Source of the DNA: JAJFUE01 sp039683515
GTDB lineage: Bacteria; Sumerlaeota; Sumerlaeia; MVZB01
Direction of reading: 5' to 3'
Length of the DNA stretch: 64,000 bases
Assembly: GCA_039683515.1 (NCBI GenBank)
Contig: JBDKRG010000011.1
Location: 1 to 64,000, forward strand
The notes under the pieces are model-generated. The model was not told the DNA's origin. It saw nothing but the letters and a program-made list of their open reading frames with translations, and ran no database searches. This document shows, one piece after another, positions 51,288-60,164 of this stretch. Positions within the stretch are counted from its first letter, which is position 1; every line of letters starts with the position of its first letter. The translations under genes were made by a program, and so were the position numbers.

Positions 51288-51313
51288 ATTGCGGATTTCG
51301 GATTGCGGATTGA
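51288..51313. repeat. Heptamer ATTGCGG array after tRNA
   Basis: Three ATTGCGG-type words directly follow the tRNA; same family as the array inside GT4. A TCTCATC/TTTCATC array of the 46467 family follows at 51400-51433, before holB's stop. Confidence 0.8.
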
Positions 51314-51438
51314 AGCCGAGGCCGTTTGCCGCGGCGCGCAAAAACCCAATGCGCAAATGCGCAGGTTCACTTCAGCGACATGTGAGATTCAAAATTCGTC
51401 TCATCTCTCATGTCTCATCTTTCATCTCTCATTGAATT

Positions 51439-52479
51439 TCAGCTTCTCAGCAGGCGGCCGACTTCGGTGAGGAGGCACTCGACGAAGTGGGCGCGCGCGG
51501 CCGGGGTGTAGAAGTAGGGGGCCTCGGCGCTGGCGGCGTGGAGGCGGTCGGCGGACTCGAGCAGCCCCTCGGCCGAGCGGCCGTCGGCCAGCGCGCGCAA
51601 CTCGGGCTCCAAATCGCGGTTGAGCAGCCCCGTGCCGCCGGTCTTGATCACCAGCGCGTCGCGCAGGAGCGTGACGGCCATCAGCAGGTCGGCCGCGCTA
51701 TCGGCGCCGGCGAACGCGTCGGCGGCGCGAAAAATCGACGCAAACCCGTGGTCGAGCAGGAGTTTCAGCGCGTCCAGGATCTTCTTGCGCCGCTGTAGCG
51801 TGTCTTCGTCGCACAGCGACAGCGCCAGGCCGGGGCGCCCCTCGGCAAGGCCCGCGATCAGGTTGGACTGGTCCTCGCCCACGCCGCGCTTCTCGCGCAG
51901 CCATTTCGCGAGCATCTCGCCCGGAACCGGCTCCAGCGGCATCTCGCTCGAGCGCGAGCGGATCGTGCCCAGCATCCGGCTCGGCTCGGAGCTGATCAGG
52001 ATGAACTGGACGTGGCCGGGCGGCTCCTCGAGGATTTTCAGCAGGCAGTTGGCGGCCGACTCGTTCATCCGGTCGGCGGGCTCGATGAGGACGATCTTGC
52101 GCGGCGACTCGAGCGGGCCGGTGGCGACGCGGTCCTCGAGCGAACGGACGTCGTCGACGCGGATCATCCCCGAGGCCGAGTTCGGGCTGACTTCAATGAT
52201 GTCGGGGTGGACCGCGCGGGCGACCTTGATGGCGCGCGCGTGGGTCGCCGGGTCGCCGCCGTCGGCGACGATTTCGCGCGCCAGGGCGAACGCCATCGTC
52301 GTCTTGCCGATCCCGGCCGGGCCGCTCAGCAGGAGCGCCTGCGGCAGGCGCCGGTCGCGCCACGCCCGCCGCAAAAACGCCTTCACCGGCTCGTTGCCGA
52401 GGATCTGGTCGAGTGTCAGGCCGCGCGCCGGATCAAGCGGAGGGGGTTCGGGGACAGCGATGGTTTTTCTGGGCGGCAT
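51439..52479 (-). CDS. holB: DNA polymerase III subunit delta-prime
   Basis: 346 residues; clamp-loader stator subunit. Walker A SGPAGIGKTTMAFALA (about 52-67), the family's LLKILEEPPGHVQFILIS (about 150) and the sensor-like SRSSEMPLEPV are present. The four-cysteine zinc module usual in delta-prime is not evident between Walker A and the LEEPP motif. Its ATG (52479) lies in a 9-mer repeat that separates it from ribE; no Shine-Dalgarno is visible. Downstream of ribE in the same direction. Confidence 0.93.
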   Translation of the reverse strand: MPPRKTIAVPEPPPLDPARGLTLDQILGNEPVKAFLRRAWRDRRLPQALLLSGPAGIGKTTMAFALAREIVADGGDPATHARAIKVARAVHPDIIEVSPNSASGMIRVDDVRSLEDRVATGPLESPRKIVLIEPADRMNESAANCLLKILEEPPGHVQFILISSEPSRMLGTIRSRSSEMPLEPVPGEMLAKWLREKRGVGEDQSNLIAGLAEGRPGLALSLCDEDTLQRRKKILDALKLLLDHGFASIFRAADAFAGADSAADLLMAVTLLRDALVIKTGGTGLLNRDLEPELRALADGRSAEGLLESADRLHAASAEAPYFYTPAARAHFVECLLTEVGRLLRS

Positions 52480-52515
52480 GGGTCGTATGGGTCCCTTCGA
52501 GTCCGATGGGACCCG

Positions 52516-53163
52516 TTAAAAACCGGCTTCGCGGAGGGTGTCGAGGGTCAATCCGCCCCTGGGCTGCCGGCCCTGAGCTTCCAGGGCGCGCTGGACGTAG
52601 CGGGCGAGCATGTCGGCCTCGAGGTTGACGCGCACGCCCGGCGCGGCGGCGTTCAGGTTGGTCTGGCCGGCCGTGTGCGGGATGACCGCCACGCTGAACG
52701 TCTCCCCGGTCAGCTCCGTGATCGTCAGGCTGATCCCGTCGACCGCGACCGATCCCTTGACGGCCAGCAGCGACGCCAGTTCCGGCGGGTACGAGCACTC
52801 GAGGCGCCACGCCTCGCCGCGCATTTCCCAGCGGCGGATCGTGCCGATGCCGTCGACGTGCCCCATGACGAGGTGTCCGCCGAGCCGGTCGCCGGCCATC
52901 AGCGAACGTTCAAGATTCACCTTGTGGCCCTTGTCCAGACCGCCGAGCGTCGTCCGCCCGATCGTTTCGCCGGACATGAAAAAAACGAGACGGTCGGGCC
53001 TCGAGGGAGGCTCGACCGTCAGGCAAACGCCGTTGATGGCGATCGATTCGCCGACGCGCAGGTCCGAAACCGCGGGCGCGGTGGAGATTTCCAGGCGCGC
53101 GCCGCCCGGCGCGGCCGCGCGCCCGAGCACGGTCCCGATGCGCTCGATGATTCCGGTGAACAT
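52516..53163 (-). CDS. ribE: Riboflavin synthase alpha chain
   Basis: 215 residues; converts two 6,7-dimethyl-8-ribityllumazines to riboflavin plus a pyrimidine. Two lumazine-binding domains: the first begins MFTGIIERIGTV with SIAINGVCLTV, the second GHLVMGHVDGIGTI with SVAVDGISLTIT. Length is family-typical (about 200-215). Start codon lies 3 bp after the TPR gene stop; transcript TPR-ribE-holB. No other rib genes or FMN riboswitch seen. The name follows common bacterial usage (ribE/ribC vary by species). Confidence 0.97.
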   Translation of the reverse strand: MFTGIIERIGTVLGRAAAPGGARLEISTAPAVSDLRVGESIAINGVCLTVEPPSRPDRLVFFMSGETIGRTTLGGLDKGHKVNLERSLMAGDRLGGHLVMGHVDGIGTIRRWEMRGEAWRLECSYPPELASLLAVKGSVAVDGISLTITELTGETFSVAVIPHTAGQTNLNAAAPGVRVNLEADMLARYVQRALEAQGRQPRGGLTLDTLREAGF

Positions 53164-53166
53164 AAC

Positions 53167-54078
53167 TTACTGGGCGACGCTGGTGGTCGCGGTCGTCACG
53201 GTCGTCGAAACCGCCGGCGCCGCGAGGCTCGCCTTGGCTTCCAGCCGCTCGAGGCGAAGCTTGGCGGTCGCGGCGAAGCTGAGCTGGCTTTCGCGCTCGT
53301 TCAGCATCTGGCGCAGCATGTCGACGAACCGGTTCTGGGCGGCGTCGGTCCCTTCCTCGGCGGGGGTGGCCGCCGGGGTCGGCGCGGCCCGGTCCTTGAG
53401 GATCTGCTGGTAGAGCGCGACCGCCTTGTCGTTGGCGCCGGTCAGCTCGTTGATGCGGGCCTCACCGAGCAACGCGTAGTAGTAAAGATACGGGTTCTGG
53501 CCGTTGGCCGCGTTCTTGGCGGTCTGGTACTGGGCCAGCGCCTGGTCGAGGAGGCCGCGCTGGGTCAGCGTGCCGCTCGTCGGGAAGAACGACTGGTTCT
53601 CATAGGAGTAAGCCAGGGCGATCTGGCCGCGGGCGCGTTCCTCGTTGCCGCCGGCCTGCTGGATGTACTGCTTGTAGGCCTCCTGCGCCTGCGGGAACTG
53701 GTCGAGCGAATAATACGTGAGGCCCTTGAGGAAGACCAGTTCGCGGGCGAGTTGGGAGCCCGTGCCGAACTTGCCGATGTCGGAATTGATGTCGTTGAGC
53801 AGGGACTTGTAGGCATCGGCGCGGGCCTTGGGGTCGGCCTGGCGGTCGCCCATCTCGTACTGGCCCATCCGGAGGGAGACCGCCTCGTTGATCTGGCTCT
53901 GGACGTTCTCGGTGTGCGCGACGTAGGCGCGGATGCCGATGATCAGCAGAATCAAAACCAGGATGCCCATCATGATGGACGTGCGGTTTCTATGGAGCAT
54001 CTCGACGGTCTGCATGAAGCCGTCGGCGATCTCATCGCGTTCGAGCTGTTCACGGTTCGGTTTGGGTTGTTTGGCCAT
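53167..54078 (-). CDS. Membrane-anchored TPR protein (YfgM/BamD-like)
   Basis: 303 residues. An N-terminal charged segment (MAKQPKPNREQLERDEIADG), a single TM helix (IMMGILVLILLIIGIRAYVA, about 35-54), then periplasmic TPR-type helices (GLTYYSLDQFPQAQEAYKQYI; ARGQIALAYSYENQ; YALLGEARINELTGAND). A Thr/Val-rich C-terminal tail (VSTTVTTATTSVAQ) follows. The topology is like YfgM, a SecYEG-associated chaperone, but the similarity is only architectural. First gene of the transcript with ribE and holB. Confidence 0.82.
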   Translation of the reverse strand: MAKQPKPNREQLERDEIADGFMQTVEMLHRNRTSIMMGILVLILLIIGIRAYVAHTENVQSQINEAVSLRMGQYEMGDRQADPKARADAYKSLLNDINSDIGKFGTGSQLARELVFLKGLTYYSLDQFPQAQEAYKQYIQQAGGNEERARGQIALAYSYENQSFFPTSGTLTQRGLLDQALAQYQTAKNAANGQNPYLYYYALLGEARINELTGANDKAVALYQQILKDRAAPTPAATPAEEGTDAAQNRFVDMLRQMLNERESQLSFAATAKLRLERLEAKASLAAPAVSTTVTTATTSVAQ

Positions 54079-54224
54079 GATTACTGGTTCATGTCTCCAC
54101 CTATGTTCATGGCGACCGGGACGATTCGGTCCGGGCGCCCGTCAGCCGCGCGAGGCCAACATCAAACCACCTATTTAGCGATGCGTGCCCCATAAATGCA
54201 AGGCGAAAGTAGGCCGCGCGCGCC

Positions 54225-55847
54225 TTACTTGTAGAGCTGCCGGATCCGGACGTCGTGGAAGTAATGGCCGAGGATCTGGCGGTAGTTGTAGCCCTTGGCC
54301 GCCATGACCCGCGCCCCATTCTGGCACATCCCGACGCCGTGACCCCAGCCGGCGCCGTAGATCGTGATGCTGCCCAGGCAGCCGTCGGGGCCGGCGGTCT
54401 TGGTAAATGTAAACAGGGTCGAATAAACCTCGCCCATCGCCTCGCGGATCTCGAGTTCGCGGCGGATCGAGACCTGGCGCCGCTCGCCAATGATCCGCAT
54501 CCGCGAGACGCGGCCCGACGCCGTGCGCTTGTCGACGACCACGTCCTTGACCCGGCCGGTCCCATACATCCGGTCGGCCATGTCGGAGAACGAGGAGCCG
54601 CTGAAGGTTTTGCTCCAGCGGTAGGACTTGTCGTAGCTCGGGACGCCGGCGTTGCGCGGGCTGCACAGGGTCGGGTGGTTGCCGCTCGTGAACTCGTAGG
54701 CGGCCTGCCAGCTGTCCAGGTCGGGCGCCCCGGCCTCGAGCGTGTCGTACTGGTTGCGGGACCAGCCGGCGTTGGTCGAGCCCCACACGTCCGACGCCGT
54801 CGAGATCGTGCCGCCGCAGGAGTTGCTGTAGACGGCGTCGACGCACTCGCCGTGGTAGACGAGGATCTCGCCGCGGGTGGCGTCGACCGCCTGCCGGCCG
54901 GCGACGCATTCGGCCCCCTTGCCCTTGTAGACCTGGGCCATCGCCGTGTCGTAGAAATCGAAGAACGAGCTGGAGACGATGCCCATCTGGATCTTGGCGA
55001 CGGCCTCGCTGCGGGCGGCGACGGCCTGGCTCTTCATCGACTCGAGCGGCGCCTCGTCGCCGATCTCGGCCGGGACGACCGAATAGATGTAGTACTCGAC
55101 CCACAGGTCGTTGACCGCGGTCAGCGTCCCCTGCTCGTTGATGACGAGGTCGATCTCGCCGCGGTAGTGGCGCGCCTTGGAGACGTCGCGCGACGACCAC
55201 TTGTTGGCCTTGACCTCAAAGAGGGCGATCGAGGATTCGCTGCCGCCGAGCGGGACGAGGCGCAGCCGCTGCGGGTCGTTGGCCAGGATCGACCCCTTTT
55301 CGCCGAGGAGGCGGACCTGGCCCTCGCGCGCCACGGCCTTGTCCTCGTAGATCGAACCGATCGCGGCCTCGGTGAACTTGCGGGCGCGGTCCTGGGCCTC
55401 CTGCGCCGAGCCGTATTCGCCGATCGTGACGAGGATGCGGGTGGCGTCGGCCGTCCGCCCGGGCAGGCGCATGACCTTGACCGGCAGCTTGTACTTGTCG
55501 CGCGCTTCCATGCCGAGCCGGATCGCGTCGCGGTCCATGTGGCCGTCGAGTTCGTGGAGGACGAGCCGGTAGACGCGGCTGCCCGGCCGGCCGCGCGTGA
55601 TCTGCACGAAATACGGCTTGCCGCCGAGGACCGTGCCGAGCGGTTTGCCCTCGGAGGAGAGGATCTGGTAGCTGGCGTCGCCCTGGACGGCAAGCTGATC
55701 GATGTCCTCCTTGACGCAGATCCGCACCCGGTAATTGCGGTCGCGGAAGATCTGCTGGGCGAAGACTGCCGAAACTGAGCAACCCAGGACGAGAACGAAT
55801 GCAAACGCTCGGCGGATGTGGGAATTGTCAAAATGGATCAAGCGCAC
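54225..55847 (-). CDS. SpoIID/LytB domain protein with SPOR-like N-terminal region
   Basis: 540 residues from the GTG at 55847 (AGGA about 7 nt upstream; in-frame GTG at 55853 and TTG at 55892 are alternatives). Signal peptide AFAFVLVLGCSVSAVFAQQ. A SPOR-like region follows (about 80-150, VTIGEYGSAQEAQDRARKF). The SpoIID catalytic-type motif VVPAEIGDEAPLESMKSQAVAARSEA begins near residue 270. SpoIID cleaves denuded glycan strands of peptidoglycan. The C-terminus has the family GHGVGMCQNGARVMA. Acts on the cell wall, possibly in division; the neighbouring large exported protein may act on the same surface. Confidence 0.93.
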   Translation of the reverse strand: MRLIHFDNSHIRRAFAFVLVLGCSVSAVFAQQIFRDRNYRVRICVKEDIDQLAVQGDASYQILSSEGKPLGTVLGGKPYFVQITRGRPGSRVYRLVLHELDGHMDRDAIRLGMEARDKYKLPVKVMRLPGRTADATRILVTIGEYGSAQEAQDRARKFTEAAIGSIYEDKAVAREGQVRLLGEKGSILANDPQRLRLVPLGGSESSIALFEVKANKWSSRDVSKARHYRGEIDLVINEQGTLTAVNDLWVEYYIYSVVPAEIGDEAPLESMKSQAVAARSEAVAKIQMGIVSSSFFDFYDTAMAQVYKGKGAECVAGRQAVDATRGEILVYHGECVDAVYSNSCGGTISTASDVWGSTNAGWSRNQYDTLEAGAPDLDSWQAAYEFTSGNHPTLCSPRNAGVPSYDKSYRWSKTFSGSSFSDMADRMYGTGRVKDVVVDKRTASGRVSRMRIIGERRQVSIRRELEIREAMGEVYSTLFTFTKTAGPDGCLGSITIYGAGWGHGVGMCQNGARVMAAKGYNYRQILGHYFHDVRIRQLYK

Positions 55848-55917
55848 AAGCACGTTCCTGCCAGATACCCTGGCCGTCACAGTATCGGGCAATCATGAAA
55901 CCCCTGTCAAGGTCAGT

Positions 55918-55942
55918 AGGTCGCTTCGGCTCGAAGCGACCT
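55918..55942. repeat. Hairpin AGGTCGCTTCG
   Basis: Perfect 11-bp stem with a 3-nt loop upstream of the SpoIID gene. A related GGTCGAAGACCCGACC word occurs near 44425. Confidence 0.75.
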
Positions 55943-55948
55943 GCGGAC

Positions 55949-55980
55949 AAAAAAGGCGGCGCGCCATTTAGCGCGCCGCC
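55949..55980 (-). terminator. Rho-independent terminator of the large exported protein
   Basis: Perfect 10-bp G+C stem (GGCGGCGCGC / GCGCGCCGCC), 6-nt loop and, on the minus strand, six T residues directly after it. 22 bp downstream of the stop at 56003. Confidence 0.93.
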
Positions 55981-56002
55981 CTCGTCTCTTATCAACGTTC
56001 CA

Positions 56003-58957
56003 TTACTGGGCGAAGTAAATCTCGTCCGACAGCTTCTGCATGTCCTGGAACCACTCGTTCACGGTCGGGCCGAACGAGAAGCGGCGGCCGCGGATCCAGT
56101 CGCCCTGAGTGTAGTAGGTGACCGGCTTGCCGGCTTCGGCCTTGACCACCGCCATGTGCGATGACGCCGTCTCGGCCGTGCGGACCAACTGATCGGCGGG
56201 GAAGATCAGCCCCAAGCCGATCCAGCCGATTTCGGGCCCCTCGAAGCCGCGCGACGCCATGACGCCCTTGCGGGTGTCGAGCAGGAACTCGTCCTTGGGC
56301 AAGCGGGTCATCTCGAGGCCGATCTCGATCTTGTCGCCGGGCCGGCCGCCGGTGACGGTGATCTCGTTGGTCGACTCGCGCCGGCCGCCGTTGGCGGTCA
56401 GGCGCCAGGTGACGGTGTAGGCCTTCTTGGGCCCGACGCCCTCGCCCTTGTATTCGAGCGTGACCGAGTCCGAGGTGATCTCGGCGAGGCTGGCGGTGAA
56501 GTGGATGTCGCCGGGCTTCTCGACTTCGGACGGGTTGCGCACCGGGTAGGGCTGGTCGTTGACGAACAGGGTCACGCCGCCCAGGCCGGCCGTGCCGCCC
56601 AGCAGGAAGATGTCCATCCCCCACGGCTGCTCGCGGTGGTAGTTGCCCCAGTTGCCGAGCCGGGTGATGAGCTGGTCCTTGAGCTTGTAGTAGAGGTCGA
56701 ACTGGCCGTTATAGACGCGATAGGCGTTCTGTTCGGATTCCCAGCACGCGTTGCCCCGCTCGTTGAGGAACTTGTAGGAGACGGTCTGGGCCTTGATGGC
56801 CGAGCGCAGCCTGCCGGTCCATTCGGCGTAGAGCTTCTCGGGCGCCTCGGAGGCCTTGCCGTTGTAGCTGACCAGCGCCTGGAGCATGCCGGCCAGGTCG
56901 CCGCGGGAGCGTGCCCCGTCGAAGTCCTTCCAGAACGAGCGGCTCTTGAGGCTCTTGCGCAGCTCGACGATGCGGCGGTCCTTGAGGACGTCGAGCCAGT
57001 AGCGCAGGCCCTCGTCGCTGTTCACGTATTTCCTCGCGAGGGCGTCCGGGATGCAGGGGGCGCGCATCGCGTTCTCGAGCTGGGCGGCCAGGGGGTCCTT
57101 CGGCGCGCCCGGGTTGGTCTTGGCGATCGCCTTCTCCAGCTGCAGGTTGATGGCGTAGAGCATCTGGGGGACGGCCGGGATGACGGCCTTCATTTGCGAG
57201 CTGACGTCGAGCCACCGGTACGGCATGAACGTGATCGCCGTGCCGCGCTTCATCTTCCATGTGTCGTCGGCCTTGCCGTCGTTGTCGACGTCGACGCTCC
57301 AGGTGTCGATCACGCCGTCGCGGTTGGTGTCCTTCAGCTCGTAGCCCATGTCCTTCCGGCCGTCGCGGTCGAAGTCGACGTCGAGCCACGACTTGTCGGC
57401 GCCGACGATGTGGATGCGCTGGTCGACGGGCTGGTAATACATCGCGACCGGCTGGCTGGGGTCCAGGATCAGTTCAAAGCGGCGGTTGAAATCGCCGCAC
57501 TCGGGCGAGCCGACGCGCGGGAAGATCGAGTTCTCGCGCTTGTAGAAGCTTCCCTTGAGCGGCTGGCCCTTCTTGTGGCCGGGCTTTTCCAGGTCGTTGG
57601 CGTTGCCCTTCTCGTTGGCCGCGGCCTCGATCTTTTCCTGTTCGGGGGTCAGGACGCGCCGGGTGATGACGCCTTCCCAGCGCTCGTTGAAGTTCTTGTC
57701 GGCCGGGTCGCAGTTCTGGCCGTCCTCGACCCACGTGAGCATCGTGCGGGCCCAGATGACGTTGTCGCCGATGGCGCGGACCTTGTCCCACTGGACGGTC
57801 GGCTGGGTCGGGACGCCGCGCAGCTGCATCGCTTCGCAGTATTTTGGGTTGAACCGCAGATTCGATGCGCCGCGCCGCACGGCGCCGTTGGTGTCCCACT
57901 GGCAGCCGGGCGTGACCGCCGAGATCGAGCAGTCGTAATGATGGATCGTGCCGTCGGCCGGCGCCGCGCCGACCGCGTCGAAGCTGTGGCGGTACGAGTC
58001 GATCATCCCCTCGCCGCCGCTGAAGCGGATCGCCTCGTCGGGCGCGCCGTCGTGGTTCAGGTCATAAAACGCGAACGGATTTTCCCAGTAGGTCACCCAG
58101 AGGTTCCGGTCGGGCTCGAAGACGAACGAATGGAAGACCTGGTCCGGACCGAACGGCGTGCGCCACTGGCATTCTTCCTGGGCGTACTTGTAGCCGAAGA
58201 GCTGGAGCAGCTTGTGCGTATCGCTGTAGTCGGTATAGACAAGGGCGCGCATGCGCTCGCCGGAGAAGTAACCCAGGGTCGGGCCGACCCAGTACATCGT
58301 CTCGCGCTCGGCGGCGCGGTCGCCGTCGAGGTCCTGGAACTCGATCACCGAGTCGACGATGCCGTCGGCGTGCCAGTCGACGACCCACAGGTCGTTGACC
58401 TGGTCGGGCTCGCCGCCCTGGACCAGGTCGCCGCCCTCGTCGATCACGCGGACGAGGATCGGCTGGGCGGCCGCCGGGGCGTAGCGCGACGTGTCGAGGA
58501 ACCAGACTTCCTCGGGCCGGCCGTCGTTGTTGGTGTCGTAGTAGAAACGCTGCTGCTGGCGGTCGATGATGCTGCGGCCCTCGGTCGCGGGCGCGCCGCC
58601 GAAGGGGGTCTTCACCGGAGCCGGGCGGGGGGTCGGCCGGACGCCGGGCTGGGCCTGAGCACCGTCTCCCCGGCGCGAAAGGCGCGGTCTCTGGCCGACG
58701 GCGGGCTCACCCCGGCCGAGGTTGTATTTCTTGCCGTTGTCGAGGATCTCCTTGATCCTGGCGGGGTCGAGCCGCGCGTAATCGCCGAAGACCTTCTCGA
58801 ACAGCATCTGGGCATTGGCCATGTCGACCGGGTCGTTGGGGTTGATTTTCTTGGCTGGGGGATTTGAAGCCGGCTTGGCATCGGGAGCCGCGGCCTGGGT
58901 CGACACCGCCCCCACCCAGAGGCAGATGACGACAACAGCGCTGAGCACGAATCGCAT
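56003..58957 (-). CDS. Large exported protein with calcium-loop repeats
   Basis: 984 residues from the ATG at 58957 (GGAGGG 7 nt upstream). Signal peptide VLSAVVVICLWVGAVSTQAA. Multiple DxNxDGxx(D/E)-type loops of the EF-hand/dockerin-like kind: DTNNDGRPEEVW, DLNHDGAPDEA, DFDRDGRKDMGY, DTNRDGVIDTW, DVDNDGKADDTW. A helical zone (residues about 640-760) and a C-terminal beta-rich domain (ADITSDSVTLEYKGEGVG-like; TVTWRLTANGGRRES) that could be a carbohydrate-active or binding module. No catalytic residues identified. Calcium binding is inferred. Single gene with its own terminator, following coaX. Confidence 0.85.
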   Translation of the reverse strand: MRFVLSAVVVICLWVGAVSTQAAAPDAKPASNPPAKKINPNDPVDMANAQMLFEKVFGDYARLDPARIKEILDNGKKYNLGRGEPAVGQRPRLSRRGDGAQAQPGVRPTPRPAPVKTPFGGAPATEGRSIIDRQQQRFYYDTNNDGRPEEVWFLDTSRYAPAAAQPILVRVIDEGGDLVQGGEPDQVNDLWVVDWHADGIVDSVIEFQDLDGDRAAERETMYWVGPTLGYFSGERMRALVYTDYSDTHKLLQLFGYKYAQEECQWRTPFGPDQVFHSFVFEPDRNLWVTYWENPFAFYDLNHDGAPDEAIRFSGGEGMIDSYRHSFDAVGAAPADGTIHHYDCSISAVTPGCQWDTNGAVRRGASNLRFNPKYCEAMQLRGVPTQPTVQWDKVRAIGDNVIWARTMLTWVEDGQNCDPADKNFNERWEGVITRRVLTPEQEKIEAAANEKGNANDLEKPGHKKGQPLKGSFYKRENSIFPRVGSPECGDFNRRFELILDPSQPVAMYYQPVDQRIHIVGADKSWLDVDFDRDGRKDMGYELKDTNRDGVIDTWSVDVDNDGKADDTWKMKRGTAITFMPYRWLDVSSQMKAVIPAVPQMLYAINLQLEKAIAKTNPGAPKDPLAAQLENAMRAPCIPDALARKYVNSDEGLRYWLDVLKDRRIVELRKSLKSRSFWKDFDGARSRGDLAGMLQALVSYNGKASEAPEKLYAEWTGRLRSAIKAQTVSYKFLNERGNACWESEQNAYRVYNGQFDLYYKLKDQLITRLGNWGNYHREQPWGMDIFLLGGTAGLGGVTLFVNDQPYPVRNPSEVEKPGDIHFTASLAEITSDSVTLEYKGEGVGPKKAYTVTWRLTANGGRRESTNEITVTGGRPGDKIEIGLEMTRLPKDEFLLDTRKGVMASRGFEGPEIGWIGLGLIFPADQLVRTAETASSHMAVVKAEAGKPVTYYTQGDWIRGRRFSFGPTVNEWFQDMQKLSDEIYFAQ

Positions 58958-58997
58958 GAACGAACCCTCCATCACGAACGGGATGTTATATACGCCC

Positions 58998-59792
58998 CTA
59001 ACGTCGAGGCGGTAGCGGACAGTTGAAGTTGAGGCCATAGATCTGGCGAAGGCCGTAGAGCGTCAGGTCGGGCTCGACGGCGCGCAGGAAAGGCAGGTGC
59101 CGGCGCAGGTTGAGGGCGTCGCCGCCGGTGGCGATCACGTCGCACGCCTGGCCGATCTCCTCCTTGGAGCGCTCGACGAGCGTGTTGATCGCGCCGTAGT
59201 AGCCGTGCAGCAGGCCGGCCTGGATCGACTCCGCCGTCGTGCGGCCGATGACGTGCTCGGGCTCGGTGAGCGGGACTTGCGGCAGGCGCGCGGTTCCCTT
59301 GGCCAGGGCCTGCGCGGCCATCTCGATCCCCGGCATGATCGCCCCGCCCATGTAAACCGGCATCGCCCCCTCGTTCTTGGGGGGCGCGACGTAGTCGAGC
59401 GTGATCGCCGTCCCGAAGTCGAGAATCAGCAGCGGGGCGCCGTACATGTAAAAACCGCCGGCGGCGTTGGCGAGGCGGTCCATGCCGACCTCGGCCGGGT
59501 GGCGGTAGCCGTTGACGATCCCGATCGGCGTCTTCTCGCTCAGGATCAGCGGCATCGCCTTGTATTCCTGCTCGATGGCGCGCGCGATCGGCAGCTCGAG
59601 CGACGGGACGACCGAGGAGACGATCGCCCCCTGCAGCGGCATGCTTTCGCCGACGAGCCCGCGCATCAGCAGGGCGTATTCGTCGGACGTGCGCTGGGGG
59701 GTCGACGCGATCGACCAGGTCTTGCGCAGCGCCCCGCGGATGAACAGTCCCAGATGGATGTGGGTGTTGCCAATGTCGACGGTCAGGATCAT
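58998..59792 (-). CDS. coaX: Type III pantothenate kinase
   Basis: 264 residues; first step of CoA synthesis from pantothenate. From the ATG at 59792 the N-terminus is MILTVDIGNTHIHLGLF (ASKHA phosphate-1 motif DIGNT). GMDRLANAAG and LDFGTAITLDY (phosphate-2) and IVSSVVP are typical of CoaX. A TTG nine bases upstream (59801) is less likely. Length matches the family (about 255-270). Precedes the large exported protein by 40 bp. Confidence 0.96.
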   Translation of the reverse strand: MILTVDIGNTHIHLGLFIRGALRKTWSIASTPQRTSDEYALLMRGLVGESMPLQGAIVSSVVPSLELPIARAIEQEYKAMPLILSEKTPIGIVNGYRHPAEVGMDRLANAAGGFYMYGAPLLILDFGTAITLDYVAPPKNEGAMPVYMGGAIMPGIEMAAQALAKGTARLPQVPLTEPEHVIGRTTAESIQAGLLHGYYGAINTLVERSKEEIGQACDVIATGGDALNLRRHLPFLRAVEPDLTLYGLRQIYGLNFNCPLPPRR

Positions 59793-60164
59793 GCCAGCCA
59801 ACCTCGATCGAGTTGATCAGAATCGGTTCGGGAAAATCCCCCATGAGACAGCATACGATCCTAGGCCAACCGCCCCGAAGTCGCAAGGATTGCGTGAACC
59901 CGCCCGCCCATCAAACGCGCCTCCGAACCTGAGCCCATGGATTCCGCGCCCACCGGGATCAATCGGAAAGAATCGATCGGAATCGGAAACAAATTCGAAA
60001 CAAAACCGAGGAAAAAGACGGGAAATATTCATAAATAACCATTCCAACAGCGGACTTGAGCTTGAAACCCAAATGTAGCTGTCGGAATGATTATTTCTTT
60101 CTCGGTAATCTTTTTTTCGATTTTTGTTTCGGATTTGTGAATGATTCCGCCTGATTCTGGATGA
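59793..60164. other. Repeat-filled spacer between coaX and yicC
   Basis: About 370 bp without a gene. It contains words such as AATCGGAAAGAATCG, GGAAACAAATTCGAAAC and TTTCGATTTTTGTTTCGGATTTG, forming a distant imperfect inverted repeat between about 59961-60035 and 60090-60150. Short frames in both strands are products of these words. Confidence 0.65.

Noticed and set aside
51057..51356. 99-codon minus-strand frame over tRNA-Leu
   Set aside because: It is antisense to a clear tRNA and built of the GATCGGC hairpin and tRNA sequence.
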